A stretch of 64,000 nt of DNA, taken from NCBI GenBank assembly GCA_963585895.1, contig OY757904.1, forward strand, positions 82,294,314 to 82,358,313, read 5' to 3'. The notes below the pieces were generated by a model. That model had not been told where the DNA came from. It ran no database searches and was given only the letters and a program-made list of their open reading frames with translations. The position numbers and the translations under genes are program-made. Shown in pieces: positions 10,590 to 22,062 of this stretch (positions within the stretch are counted from its first letter, which is position 1; each line of letters starts with the position of its first letter). The stretch is from Sepioteuthis lessoniana. Its lineage: Eukaryota > Mollusca > Cephalopoda > Myopsida > Loliginidae.

Positions 10590-11833
10590 CTTCTCAAAAG
10601 AGTTTTTTTTTATTTTGTTTTATGCTGAGGTGCATTAAAAATAATGGTTTTCACATTTAAAAAATGGCTTCAGCGATTAAACACTGTCGGTATCATTGTG
10701 AAAAACAAGGACGAACATTTATGATTTAGATTTTATCTGAATACTTTACTGTATGTTTTCCAAGGGTGAAGAATCATTTCAAGTCCATCAATAAAATATT
10801 TCATATCCACTTTCGTATCAACAGTGAAATGAATACTTATTGCACATCATAAAACAGATTTTTACTATTGCTCTAAGTTAAATTGCTAAATGTGCATCCA
10901 TTGATGATTCTGTTATATATATAAAAAAAGTCACGGCTGTCAGAAACCATAATTTTATTATACAGACGATAAAAAAGTCACCCAATTCCAGCCAGAATAG
11001 CAAACATTCTTACAGTTATCTTTGTTTATGATGCACTTGTTCATAGCTAACTTCTGGCACAGACGGATGACAAGAACAGGCTCGACCTTGATATAGTTAA
11101 CAAGAAAATGACTTATCACTTATTGGACTTTTTACTGCTCTAGCAGATCAGAGATTGAAATTAAAGAAACGAGAAGAGCATGATAAAAACCAAGACTTAG
11201 CTTTCAAACAGAAAATCAAAACTGAGAAACATAAAGCTGACTTTGATACAAATCATAGCTGCAGTGTAGCATCGCGGGTCTCTTGAAAGCTGGAGTCTCG
11301 AAATAGTTGTCACTTGATCTCAGACAAAGAAAGAATGCGTCTTTGTTGTTGTTGTTGTTATTTCTTTTCTTTCTTTTTTATGATAGTGAATTTTACATCT
11401 CTACACGGAATTTGGCCTTTTAATCAGAAATGCAGTTGTATAAGTATTAGTTTGATATAATCCATAGATTTGATTCGTTACTGAATCTAATGTGAAATAA
11501 TCGTTATGACTTTTGAATATATTGCTTTTGGCCGCATTTGTAAATCCAGTAAATAAATTCCTTCGGTAACAAATTAATATTTGTGATAAATTAATATTTT
11601 TTTTAGTTAGGAAGCTAGTGAATGAGTTGGTAAATTTGATGCTTGCAACATAAATTGTTCTTAATATGACATAGTTGGCTAAGTTTAGAAGATTTTATAG
11701 TGTACTTTTAATAGATAACTTTATCATTTAGAATATTGTCGCTTTTTTATCATTTCTCTGGGGTTATTAAGTCGACGATCGGCTCGCATGTCTGGTTCTA
11801 AAAACATCTGTTAAATTTTGCGAGGAAAAGAGC

Positions 11834-11908
<75 letters not shown>

Positions 11909-12335
11909 ACGACAAAGTCTTTATCCTATAATGACTCCAGGGTCAGCCATGTTTTCAGGACCAAAGTTATCCAAATTTAAAGAGATTGAAAATGGAGGAA
12001 AGAAGAAATAAGTAATAAATAGTGGAATTTCAGACCTCAATAATACCTGAAAATTGCTCTCAGTAGCTGCACTCAATTTCTTGTTTGATGTAGAATAATC
12101 TTTTTTTTTTTCATTTTAAAGGGTCTTTTTTGGGGGGGGTTCTTGTTTTTTTAGTTTATGAGATATTAAAGATTATGATAAATGTTTCCTCGGTGATTCT
12201 AGCAGCATTTCACCGAGTGACATATAAAATTTCCTGTGTAGTCCCATCAAACGGGCGCCATTAAATTGGTGGCATTAGTTATAACAGCTATTGCAACATC
12301 CATGAACCTTTTAACACAGGCAAACCACCTCCATC
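10590..12335. other. Non-coding stretch with one (GT)n array
   Basis: A (GT)n array of about 33 units lies at 11838-11905. Otherwise there is no gene, RNA or repeat family that I can recognise in these 1.7 kb. Confidence 0.55.
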
Positions 12336-12337
12336 TA

Positions 12338-12554
12338 ATTTTTGTTAAAATATCATAAAACTCTCTATCACCCTATCAGTGGGGCTAAGACACAAACAGA
12401 GGGGTAGGACACAAACTTTATCTGATAGTGAGGCTCCAGTTCTCAAGCTCTGAGGAGTGTGGAATACTCCTTCATTGCCATTAATTTCTGATCTACTCTG
12501 ATCCGAAGTTGTAGTAACTTTTAAGGTCACATCTATGGATCAAATAGATCTGGT
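12338..12554 (+). mobile_element. HT-family retroposon, head half (split by P element)
   Basis: The head contains CTCCAGTTCT, GGAGTGTGGAATACTCCTTC, TGCCATTAATTTCTGATC and CATCTATGGATCAAATAGA, matching heads at 20120, 22063 and, inverted, 23100 and 34280. Its AT-rich middle and tail resume at 15626, beyond the P-like transposon, so the two halves are one interrupted element. Confidence 0.75.
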
Positions 12555-12625
12555 CATGGTCCACTGATAAATATGGCCCCGTATGTCACATTAAAGGCCG
12601 ATTTGTAACAGGCCGATTGAAATTG
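12555..12625 (+). repeat. Left terminal inverted repeat of P-like transposon
   Basis: It starts CATGGTCCACTGATAAATAT and pairs imperfectly with the right end at 15555-15625. Confidence 0.75.
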
Positions 12626-13010
12626 AAACTAAACACAATCAACAGATTGACTGCTTAGGTAATTAAAAATTTAAAAAGAGGCGTAACTTTAAGAATTACC
12701 TTTTTTGAACGTAAATAAATAATTTATAAATTTCAAGAGAATTTATCAGAACCTATTTTACTTTCTAAACATGTTTTCAACACTAAAATGCATGCTTACA
12801 CTTTTGTTTTAAATTAAGATTAAATTAGAAATTGTAAAAATTAAAACAATAAATAATTAGCTATCAAAAGTGATCTCACTTGAATTATTTTCAATTGCAT
12901 AAGCGATGTTTTATTTTTGAAACTCCATATTGCATATTTTTGCTAACGCATTAATTGCATTTAGATATTGAATTTTAAAGTATTTTTGTGGTATTTTTGT
13001 TCAACAAAAA

Positions 13011-15390
13011 ATGGTTAACAGATGTGTGGCATTTGGCTTTTCTTGTGGATATGATTCTAACAGCGAAAAAGTCTCCACATTTTCTTTTCCTCTTGGAAAA
13101 TCCGATCTTATTGAAAAATGGATAAAACTTGTTAATCGAAATAATTGGTTTCATACGAAAAATTCAGTTCTTTGCATCAAACATTTTGAGGATAAATATA
13201 TTTTGAAAGGTAAGAGACACAAATTGAATTGGAATTTACAACCAATACTAACAATACATTCAGAAAAAAATAATAAAACCATCTCTTTTGCCGACTCAAA
13301 CAGATTTTAGAAAACCTCAAAGCAACGACGGATTGAAAAAGATAAATTACAAGATTTTCTTTCAACTGACACAATAACGGATTTTACCAAATTGACAGCG
13401 AAATGTTGTTCCTCTTGTTTTGAATTTAAAAAACATGAAGATTATATTCTAATTTATAGAATAATCTTTGACATTAAAATACATTTTCCATCTATAAAAG
13501 AATGTATTCGTATTGACTGAAACCTTCATGTCCAGCTCCAATGTAATGGAAACCCTATACCATTACCACAATGGTTTTATACATGGAAATAATGCTAAAC
13601 TTACAAAATTTAGCATGTTAGAAAATTTTCCAACCTGCATCAAAAATGTATTGGAAGAAGACCCATTCTCGATTTTAAATGAGTTATAAAAATGACAAAC
13701 ATTATAAACCAAAAGGCCGTCCTCCATTTTCTGTAGACCTAATACGTTATGCCATACTACTGCGCTATACATCAAAGCAAGCTTATAAATTACTTCTGGA
13801 GAAATTTCCATTACCATTTTTTTCTTTATTAGAAAAAAATCCAAAGTGGTGGTGTGGGATCAATTACAGCAGTAAAATCACTCTTGGAAAAAGGTCATCT
13901 TTCTCCGGACTGTGGTTTTATTAGTTAATGAAATGTACCTTCAAAAAAGAATACAATTTCAAGGTGGGGAGTATATTGGTCCAAATGAAAATGATGAGCT
14001 TTATAAAGGAATGATGGTATTCATGATTACTGGTAAAAAAAAACAGTACCGTTAGTTGTTAAAACCTGTCCTGAAGTAACAGTAAATGTAGAGTGGCTTT
14101 CTCAGGAAATCCTAAAATGTATTTTTCAACTGGTAAATTATGGATTTTTTATTAGGGCTGTTGTTGCAGACACTCATTCAGCCAATGTGAATGCCTTTAA
14201 CATTTTACTTGATAAGTTTAAGGGGGACAAAACGCATTATATAACTCTTCCTAATCCTCCCCAAAAATATTTCTGTTTTTGATTCCTGTTCATTTATTTA
14301 AAAATATTTGTAATAGTTTTACTGAACAAAAATAAATTTGTATTTCCTGCTTTTACATTTGAGATCTCAAATATTTCTGTTTTCATGAGACAAGCTTGTG
14401 AGAGCTATTTTCCTGATCGAGCTGACATGTCAAACTTCCTTAGATTGATATTATGCTAGTGGACAATAGCAAATTCAAGAAAAAAGCTCACACCTATTTT
14501 TTTTTATTAACAATGCAGTCATTTTAAATGATGGAAAAATTGATTTCTACAAAATATTATCTGATTGGAGTGAGTCTTGGGCACAAATTTCAGATTTTCG
14601 TCTGAGAAAGCAAACTTTGAAAGCTTTTGTTATAACTTTGAGAGGACAAGCTATGCTTATGCAAGAACTTTTAGATGAAGGGTATGAGTTTATTTTCATC
14701 CGTAGGTTTCAAAGTGACCCTCTTGAAAATAGATTTTCCCAATAACGACCGATGAGTGGTGGTAGATTTTTGATGAGTCTTCGCGGAGTATTGAGTACGG
14801 TGAGAATATTGGCCTGTCGGTCTCTTTTGAAACAAAACATCAACTTTTTGGGAGGAAAACCTCAAGCCAGTTCAAAAAAATGACAAAAATACTTAACATT
14901 TTGACCCAGCATGAATCAGAAATAAATAAGCTCTTCTTGTCACCAGATAAATAAATTTATTAAACATTTTCAATGTGAAATGTGTTCCCTGATCATTGTA
15001 GGCAATGATAGGGATAAGGCTTACAGATAAGGAATACTTTGACTTACTTTCTCGAGGAGGTCTTACTGTTCCGTGTTAGACAAAATGGCGGAGTTTGTTT
15101 GTGCTTGTTTTGCAATACTTGAAATATGCAAATCAATTTATAATAGAAAATCATGAATCCACAACAAGAGTGTCTGCAGAACAAGTTTTGGGAATATATT
15201 CGCCAAAATATAGTTTTACATGTGAAAAAATACATTGTAAAGGGACTTATATTTGCAATAAAAATTGTTGTAAATATATTTTTACAACAATAAACAAAAG
15301 ATTTCATCGATGAAATCCGAAAGAATACTGTGGAATGTTTTAAAAAAGGCAAAGGTCCAAAGAAAACCCATTTTAAAGGGGAAATGTTAA
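13011..15390 (+). pseudogene. P-element/THAP9-like transposase, degenerate
   Basis: Transposases of this family bind element ends through an N-terminal THAP zinc finger and cut DNA with an RNase-H-like core. The THAP domain (residues 1-85 of the first frame, from ATG 13011) is complete: C5 and C12, W37, C55-x2-H58 (LCIKHF) and a trailing proline at 78. After the stop at 13308-13310 the body continues in shifted frames. It includes IPLPQWF, LENFPTCIKNVLEED, GRPPFSVDLIRYAILLRYTS (13712-13771), SLLEKGHLSPD, VVADTHSANVNAFN (about 14160-14200) and a C-terminal RFQSDPLENRFSQ with MSGGRF (14706-14772), a hallmark of P/THAP9 proteins. Many frameshifts and stops show that it is dead. The insertion inside HT makes it younger than that HT copy. 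Confidence 0.85.
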
Positions 15391-15554
15391 GTTCCTTTTA
15401 CTTACGCTTTTTTTTATTACTACATTTTTTTTGTCAATATTTGTTTGTTTGCCAAAAATATTTTATTTTATTATTAATTTTCTGAAAAAAAATATTTATA
15501 TATTTTTGCACAATTTTAATATTTTTCAGATAAAATATACATAAATTGACAATA

Positions 15555-15625
15555 AAAGAAATCATCCTGTTAGAAATCAGCCTATAAATGTGACATATAG
15601 GGCTTATATCTATCAGTGGGCCATG
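15555..15625 (-). repeat. Right terminal inverted repeat of P-like transposon
   Basis: The complement begins CATGGCCCACTGATAGATAT and matches the left repeat with scattered mismatches. The outermost CATGG is intact at both ends. Confidence 0.75.
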
Positions 15626-16075
15626 ATCAGGTTGAAAAATTATTAATATTGTATAGGAATACTTGAAATTCTATAAATGTGTACAAAAACGTTAGATCGG
15701 AATACTTGAGACTATTTAACTGAATCCGAATTATTTGTATTAAGTTACTTAAGTTATAATTGTTTTACTAAGGATTATTATTAGTAGTTTACATGAAACC
15801 AGATAATTACTTGCAAATTATTGGCGTTAGATAAGAATACTTAAACGCATATAACAGTGAATAAGCGAATGATGTTTTTTAAATTTGAATATTTACTTGA
15901 AGATATATAATCGTTCATAAACAATAAACAGTTATAAACAGATGATTATAGATAAATGAAAAGGTGCAATTAAAAAATACTGTAAACAATTAAACGTTTT
16001 GTAAAGAATCCAATTTCAGCATTAAATAACCCATAAAGAGTTAACATGGTGTTAAATAAACAAAATAAACCAAAA
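15626..16075 (+). mobile_element. HT-family retroposon, AT-rich middle and tail (after P insertion)
   Basis: Repeated AT-rich motifs such as AGGAATACTTGA and AGTTACTTAAGTTATAATTG lead to a diverged tail TTTCAGCATTAAATAACCCA near 16014-16035 and a short ACAAAATAAACC end. It continues the head at 12338-12554. Confidence 0.65.
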
Positions 16076-16333
16076 ACTTTCTGCTATTTTTATCATAGAG
16101 GAATTGATACAAATAAATACACTAATAGATGTAACATTTTATTTCTTAACACCTTTTCTTTCATTTGATTATTTTAAGATTAAATGGACCCTTTTAGACC
16201 ATTTTTCGAGGGATTTTTTTTATCCTTTTGAAAGGGACCCTTTTACAAGTTTTCCTAGTATGAAGTTTAGGCTCAGTCCGACACTGGTAACAAATAATAA
16301 AATAATTGAAAAAAGTCAGGAAAAATGGAATGA

Positions 16334-16336
<3 letters not shown>

Positions 16337-16410
<74 letters not shown>
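16337..16410. repeat. (TA)n microsatellite, about 36 units
   Basis: Uninterrupted TA. The flanking stretch 16080-16335 is AT-rich and unrecognised. Confidence 0.95.
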
Positions 16411-16412
<2 letters not shown>

Positions 16413-17420
16413 TTAATTTTAGATATATAGATAAGTGAAAACTTTTGACAAGCCAAGTAAAAAGAATTCCAAAAGAATAAAAAATCCTTGTAAGAAATGA
16501 TGGATGCCCGTGAGTGATATTTGTGTGTAAGCTGTTAAATGCTGAGCATCCGTGATAGAAGCACATCCGGCCTTCCGACTCCTGTTAGACCGTGAGGCAG
16601 GCGAAAAAACAATTGTATACGGAGGAGGTAAGCGGGTAGATTAACAGAATGACAGACATACGTCAAATGGGTGGAATGAAATACTACGTAATGGAAAGCG
16701 ATGGATTAGTAGATAAAATGTTTCATTGTCACAATCTGAAAGAACGACAATCAGATATGAAAGATAAAAACTCAGAAAGAAATATGATAGACTCACACAT
16801 ACATCCACATACACATACGTAAGATGTAAATACATACAAAAGTACTCTGATATCTATGCGTGCGCACGCACACACACACACACACACACACACATACATA
16901 CATACACATATATATACATGTGGTTGTAAAAATGTTCCTTTACTTTATAGATTGATGGTATTAGAAGCGTTTAGTTTTAATGATGTTCATTCAAAAAGCT
17001 TGCTTTTCATTGTATTGAGAGAACTCTTACATCTCTTTTTAAGGGTTTCTTTTTTTTTAAGTCAAAATTTGCATAGTCGTTTTTTTTTATTGATTTTAAC
17101 TTATAAAATTTTGAAAATTTAGCGATAAAAATTCAACTCCAACGGAGGGAGAAGGTTCTGCGAATGATCAAATGTGTCAAAAGGGGTTTTTGAAGTTGCA
17201 TAGTAGAGCTTAATCGTTGAGTGAAAACCGGATACCTGTGGCATTGTTAAATTGTCATATTCCCAGTTCCAAATTTCCAGGGTCACCCGACTGAACTGCC
17301 GTAATTGGACACATGCTATTTAAACGTGCATAAGTAAACTCATTTATGTATACATTCAAAATGCATCATGATAATTCTACCATTTCTGGGCAATTGAAGG
17401 GTTCTAAAGATGATGATATA
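16411..17420. other. Non-coding stretch with (CA)n at 16869-16893
   Basis: A (CA)n array with CATA variants lies at 16865-16920. No gene or repeat family is recognised in the remainder. Confidence 0.5.
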
Positions 17421-17439
17421 TGACATATATATACATGTA

Positions 17440-17668
17440 GGTGCGCTTAATGTAACTGTGATCTGAGTTCAAATTCTGGACTAGGCTATTTACGTTTCCC
17501 TTTGCGCTAATTCCCTTGAGAAAGGCACAAATCCATTCCTTTTTTTTCCAATCATGAAAAAATAATATAGGCAGAAAAAGAAAACTCTGAATTCCCACGA
17601 GCTGTTCACCGCTTAAAATGTAACCTTGTGTTACATCCTGCCCGTGGCATAATGAGTGGGTAAGTACA
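17440..17668 (+). mobile_element. SINE-C copy (tRNA-like, dimeric)
   Basis: The first half has a B-box-like GAGTTCAAATTCTGGAC and CTTTGCGC...CTTGAGAAAGGCACAAATCC. The second half has ACCTTGTGTTACATCCTGCCCGTGGC. The same order occurs at 31000-31265 and 56880-57090, which defines the family; boundaries are approximate. Confidence 0.6.
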
Positions 17669-17741
17669 TACATACATATACGTATATATGCTAAAGTTGA
17701 ATTACTGAACGTCGTTAATATCAGATAATCAAATATTCTTC

Positions 17742-17851
17742 ACGACTTACCACCAAGTCACACTAAAACAGCCGACTCCTGTATGATTACAGCAGTAAAG
17801 CAGTTATAGTCCTGTTCAGTATTTAGATGGGTAACCAATTAGTTTCAACAG
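17742..17851 (+). ncRNA. 5S-rRNA-derived sequence (SINE3-type remnant or pseudogene)
   Basis: The order of motifs follows 5S rRNA: GACTTACCACCAAG, then TCCTGTATGATTACAGCAG (compare 5S TCTCGTCCGATCACCGAAG), then AGTAAAGCAG, then GTTCAGTATTTAGATGGGTA (5S GTTAGTACTTGGATGGGTGA), then ACC. Identity is too low for a functional 5S gene. The internal control region is partly kept, so a 5S-derived SINE is the likeliest reading. A second, inverted fragment lies at 19741-19803. Confidence 0.65.
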
Positions 17852-18002
17852 TTACCTTAAGCAACTTAGGTCCTGAATGTCAGAAAAAGAAAATGATAGT
17901 AAATAACAAATGAATACTTTTCATGCACTCACACATATACTTCCTTATACAGATCAAATTCCGGTAAAAATTTTAAGTTTTTCAATTCTCATAAAAAATT
18001 AT

Positions 18003-18135
18003 GCACATCGTAGTGTAATGGTTAACACAGCTAGTCAGATTGATCTATAACTATTTGAGCTTGTCTTTCGATTGGTGCACCATAATTCCGGCCTTGTGCC
18101 ACACTTTAGCTACGGGGGCGCTTCATTATAGAGTA
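18003..18135 (+). mobile_element. SINE-C-like fragment
   Basis: GTAGTGTAATGGTTAACACAGC is a tRNA A-box-like head, followed by TTGAGC...TCTTTCGATTGGTGCACC and CTTGTGCCACA. It is related to the next copy at 18243 and to the second half of SINE-C. Boundaries are uncertain. Confidence 0.5.
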
Positions 18136-18242
18136 ATATTAATAGGCTTTTCTAATTTATCATAATGAATAGTGAGTTTAATTAAAACTGGAATGACCCA
18201 TACTTGTGGCGTTGTTCCACATCAAATCTACAATTAGTTTTT

Positions 18243-18365
18243 TCATACCTCACGTGATGTAATGGTTAGGGATATAGGCTAGCTTATAATTACAAGTGAG
18301 TTCAAATATTCTCACTTGGAGCACCACGTTGCTGGCGTTCTGTCAAAACTTGGCTAGCTCAGTAA
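18243..18365 (+). mobile_element. SINE-C-like fragment
   Basis: GTGATGTAATGGTTAGGGAT (A-box-like), GTGAGTTCAAATATTCTCAC (B-box-like) and GGAGCACCACGTTGCTGGC parallel the copy at 18003. Confidence 0.5.
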
Positions 18366-18369
18366 ATAT

Positions 18370-19135
18370 ATATTTACCCCTCTCAGTGATGATAATCTCT
18401 CGATCATTCACGTATAGGAATTAGTTATCTTTCTAAGCTTCTGGGGTAGAAAGACGTCTCCCCAACTAGTACCTCCCAACCAGCTTTAAAAAGTAATAGG
18501 ATCAGAGTCAATCCCTAATGACTGAAACACCTCAAATAGGAGAATTTTGACGGAGATCAGCAAAATCTTGTTATAAGATTCGCATTATCTTGCTGAAAAT
18601 TGCCGAAATCATCAGACTCTATCAGCCATCTAGGTGATCACGAGATCTGGTCAAACATACACAGTCAGGAAGAAGGGGCTCGGTGTTCTGAGAACCCCAG
18701 CAAAATAATCTAGTTTTTTTTTGTAGCTGGTAATAAGAGCGAAACAAGCCGGAGTCAACTGAGGAGAGAGAACCCTCCTCCAAAGATCCGAGAAGAACTG
18801 GTTTCTACAAGAATAAAGAAAAACTCTCTAATCTACACCGACTATTATGTTCGTCATCTCTTTCCATGTATTTTCATGGCAACAGGAAATGAACGAAAGG
18901 TATAAACAGTAAAAGATCCTAGATTTGAAGTGAGTTGTATTTCTGTATTTCCCTCACCCACTAGACGATTCTTATCCCCGAGATATCAGTTGTCAGTAAC
19001 TATACATCCCTTTGTATCAAAACCTGTAGACTGAAAATGCCATCTCCAGACATGGAAAGATTTAATTGAAATTTATATAGAAAAAGAATTATTTGTTTAG
19101 CTGTTCCTTCAATAACTTTTACACAGATCTTTCCA
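18370..19135. other. Non-coding stretch, nothing recognised
   Basis: No supported gene or repeat family. Confidence 0.5.
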
Positions 19136-19138
19136 AGG

Positions 19139-19373
19139 AGTCCCTGTGGTGTCGTGGCTAACGAGCTGGACAGCGAAATCGTTGTGAGTTCGAACTCCAG
19201 TTATGCTATTACGTTCACTTTTGGACAAATACCTTTGGGAAAAGTATGAACTCATTTCCGCCCCCCGCCGCCTCGCCAGCTGTGAATTAAATAGTACCAC
19301 TACTGTTCTCTTACATAGATGGCTTTGATATTAAATAATCCATGAAGGTTGATATTCCATTAAACCAACAACT
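19139..19373 (+). mobile_element. SINE-A copy, near full length
   Basis: The tRNA-like head has A box GTGGCTAACGAGCTGGA and B box GAGTTCGAACTCC. The body reads TATTACGTTCACTTTTGGAC, ACCTTTGGGAAA, then AATAGTACCACTACTGTTC. The tail GGCTTTGATATTAAATAATC and GTTGATATTCCATTAAACC matches the 3' tail of the HT family. Other copies are at 19817 (minus), 30421, 32766, 36311 and 47323. Confidence 0.85.
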
Positions 19374-19379
19374 TTTCCA

Positions 19380-19740
19380 AAAAGCATAGTCTTTCGCGTT
19401 ACAGTGCGTAATGTTTTTAACGTCTTTTCTTTTTTGGGGCGGATACTGAATTAATAAATGGAGGCAAACAGACGTATGCTAAAATAGGAAAATTTCATTC
19501 TGAATTGCTACAAGAAATATGAAAATCTAAATAAAGTCTCTATATAGGAAGAGTTCTTAAGAAATACATTTAAAAAAATTACGTAGATATAACTGTCTTT
19601 TTTTTTCGGTCGCTTCAGCCGGAAAGGTGTCGAGAGAAGACGAAGATGGTGATCTACACTTTCCACCCTCTGGCGTTCTTGTTATATACAAAATTTTGCT
19701 TAGTCTAGCACATAAACAACAGGTAGCTTAGACTACCAAT
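19380..19740. other. Non-coding stretch, nothing recognised
   Basis: No supported feature. Confidence 0.45.
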
Positions 19741-19803
19741 TGTTTCAATTGGTCACTCATCTAAATACTGAACAGACTCAACACCGCTCAATTTCGGTGA
19801 TAA
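19741..19803 (-). ncRNA. 5S-rRNA-derived fragment, minus strand
   Basis: The minus strand reads TCACCGAAATTGAGCGGTGT, then GTTCAGTATTTAGATGAGTG, then ACCAATTG. This follows the middle third of 5S rRNA and shares GTTCAGTATTTAGATG exactly with the copy at 17742-17851. It directly follows the 3' end of a minus-strand SINE-A. Confidence 0.65.
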
Positions 19804-19816
19804 AACAGAAACTCTT

Positions 19817-20040
19817 GGTTTGGTTTCTTTGTTTAATGGAATATCAACCTTCATAGGTTATTTAATGCCAAAGTCATCCTTGTATATGAACAGCAGTTAT
19901 ATTATTTAACCCATAGTCGGATAATGAGGAGGTTTATACGTTTCCCGAAGCTTTTAATCTGAAAGTGGACGTAATAGTGAGACTGCAGATCAAACTCGTT
20001 CACTTCAAGGCAGCAGTCCAATAAATTAGCTTTTACACAA
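19817..20040 (-). mobile_element. SINE-A copy, minus strand
   Basis: On the plus strand it reads in reverse: tail TTTAATGGAATATCAACCTT and GGTTATTTAATGCCAAAG, the AGCAGTTATATTATTTAACCC body, and a head with GACGTAATAGTGAGACTGC and ATTAGC. It is diverged but covers the whole element. Confidence 0.7.
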
Positions 20041-20119
20041 CGGGTACCCACCCGAAGGAACTACTGTGTTTAGTGCGACTATATCTTTGACCACCTATTG
20101 TTAAGGCTTAGAATACCCT

Positions 20120-20310
20120 GACCAGCAGAAAAGTAAGACCTCCAGAAAGTAGTGACCTTAGTATAACACTAAACTGTATCTGATGACGAGGCCCCAGTTC
20201 TTGAACCCTGGGTAGTGTAGAGTACTCCTTCTTTGTCTTTACTCCCAGGGTTATTCTAACTCGAAGTGATTGTATCTTTTAGGGTCCCAACTGTGTGTCA
20301 AATGAAAGGG
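20120..20310 (+). mobile_element. HT-family head
   Basis: CTGATGACGAGGCCCCAGTT, GTGTAGAGTACTCCTTCTTT and TTTTAGGGTCCCAACTGTG match the HT head. The AT-rich middle and tail are absent. Confidence 0.7.
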
Positions 20311-21070
20311 TTAAAAACTAATTCGCATTCGATGGGACCGTGTGCAAACAAACTACAAAAAACTGTGAATATGAATGTGCAATAAACGCGATTCCCTAGC
20401 CTCTAGGCAAAAATGACTCTAAACGTGTTGACATGCTATCAGAATCAATCAATCAATAACTGACTTTCGTATTCGTGGAGAAATGCTAACCAATGCTGTT
20501 TTACCAAACTGGTCATAGCTGGTTTGAGTTTTCCTACTATTTACCCATTGCTGAGAGGAGAAAAAATGGATTCATGCCTTTTCTGACGGCATTACTGCGA
20601 AGGAAAATAGAAACATCTTCGTCCAAAATTTGAACTTGGATCTCTGAGTCGATTTTTTAGGATGATAACTTTTACTCTATCCAGTCATTTCCAAACTAAA
20701 AGTGAAAGGATTTTTGGTGTCGACCTTGTAGCTAATAACTCTTTGGTAAGTGTGCGTGTCCAGTTTATTGATCAATCGAGATATCAAGTCATTCTCCATC
20801 TTAAACACTGTGTAAGAATTCTAATAACTGCATACGAATCTAATGTAAGGGAATCTGAAAGTACATTTATCCACTTACATTTTGATCATTCCTTCTGTCA
20901 TATTTATAAGGTAGTGATTGACTTTGCAAAGAAACAAGATCATCTTAACCAGCGCTTATATCCCAATTGATTCAATTATTTCTTTACTGCCATTACATTC
21001 TGACACGGACAGGATTTCAACGAATGGATTAAGTATTGATAACTATTTTAGGGGTCGGGGAGATTTATCA
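20311..21070. other. Non-coding stretch, nothing recognised
   Basis: A 102-aa open frame at 20662-20970 has no recognisable domain or signal sequence and is not called. Confidence 0.45.
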
Positions 21071-21074
21071 GATG

Positions 21075-21490
21075 GTTGTTTGGTTGGTTTGTTGGTTGAT
21101 TTTATGGCATGTCAAACCTTGTTGGGTTATTTAATGCTGAATTCAGTCTTCGTTTCTAATCCTTTCTTTTCTCATTTCGTAATCAATTATGTGGTTTCAA
21201 ATAACTAATGATAATCATTTCTAAACAATTATAACTTCCATATAATCTGCGCACAGTTATGGGGTTTCAAGTATTTCTAACAAATGCTAATAATTTACAC
21301 ACAGTTATACAGTTTAAAGTATTCCTATCTAGTACAAATAATTTACATAATATGTTTTCAAATAACGATACCTATATAATACCTATATAATAATAATTTG
21401 TTTGTGCACAATTGTATGGTTTCAAGTATTCCTATCTGACCCTAATAATTTTCAAGCAGATCTATTTGTCTCATAAATGGAACCTTAAGT
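21075..21490 (-). mobile_element. HT-family retroposon, tail and middle
   Basis: On the plus strand: TTGATTTTATGGCATGTCAA and GGGTTATTTAATGCTGAATT (tail), then AT-rich subrepeats containing ATTTGCACACAGTTA-like and AGTATTCCTATCT motifs. It ends with CTATTTGTCTCATAAATGGA, the start of the head. Confidence 0.65.
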
Positions 21491-21586
21491 GACTAAAACT
21501 AATGACTATAAGTTGTTATCAATCATAATTCACGTAAATATACTTCATATAAATAATTCGTTCGCAATTAAATGGCTTTATAGATT

Positions 21587-21624
21587 CCTAGTCGAGAGCA
21601 ACCCGAAGGCTCCCTTTTGAGAAA
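21587..21624 (-). mobile_element. SINE-B 3'-end fragment
   Basis: AGTCGAGAGCAACCCGAAGG then CTCCCTTTT is the reverse complement of the SINE-B 3' end. It lies just 5' of a plus-strand SINE-B. Confidence 0.65.
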
Positions 21625-21629
21625 CCTCC

Positions 21630-21872
21630 CTGATCTATTGGCATATTGGATAGAATGTTCACCAATGTTCTGAGACACTAGGGTTCAATTCAAGGTCGAG
21701 TCATACCAAAGGCTCAAAAAATGGTACTTGATGCCTCCTCACGCAACGCTCAGCATAAGGTACAGATCAAGGGTAGGTGGAACAATCCCGGGAAGTGAGC
21801 TGCGCCCTTCCTTACACCTTAGTGTAGTAGCCATTGAAAAGAGATCGTCCTCTACGGTCAGCCAACTTACTA
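21630..21872 (+). mobile_element. SINE-B copy, near full length
   Basis: The head TTGGCATATTGGATAGAATG has an A-box-like core and GGGTTCAATTCAAGG is the B box. The body GAGTCATACCAAAGGCTC and the CTTACACCTTAGTGTAG and AGCCATTGAAAAGAG blocks follow the family. The 3' CTCGAC block is eroded. Confidence 0.8.
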
Positions 21873-21954
21873 AACTAATACTAATAATTTGCAAGCAAAG
21901 TGACTTCAAGTAAGTATTCATGTACAACAACAGCATAGAGTTAAATAGTAACAC

Positions 21955-22062
21955 TGGATGGAACCCTAAAAAGTACGATGACTCCATATTAGAGAAGATC
22001 TGGGAGTGATGGCAATGGACTACTTTACACTCCTCAGGGATTAAGATCTGTAGTCTCACCGC
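21955..22062 (-). mobile_element. HT-family head fragment, inverted
   Basis: The plus strand reads GGGAGTGATGGCAATGG...CTACTTTACACTCCTCAG, the complement of the HT head. It meets a plus-strand HT copy head-to-head at about 22062. Confidence 0.6.

Larger units (their letters stand above)
12555..15625 (+). mobile_element. P-element-like DNA transposon
   Basis: The 3,071-bp element is bounded by imperfect terminal inverted repeats of about 70 bp. Both ends begin CATGG(T/C)CCACTGATA, then share ATGTCACATT and AACAGG.TGATT. The CATG terminus is like that of Drosophila P. The 7 bp before the left end (ATCTGGT) and after the right end (ATCAGGT) match 6 of 7, compatible with a decayed target duplication (8 bp is usual for P). 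It contains a degenerate THAP transposase and sits inside an HT-family retroposon. Length is close to the ~2.9 kb of Drosophila P. Confidence 0.8.

Noticed and set aside
17742..17851. Functional 5S rRNA gene
   Set aside because: Too many substitutions and a broken 3' half; better explained as a 5S-derived repeat.
20662..20970. 102-aa open frame
   Set aside because: No domain or signal sequence, and no support from neighbours.
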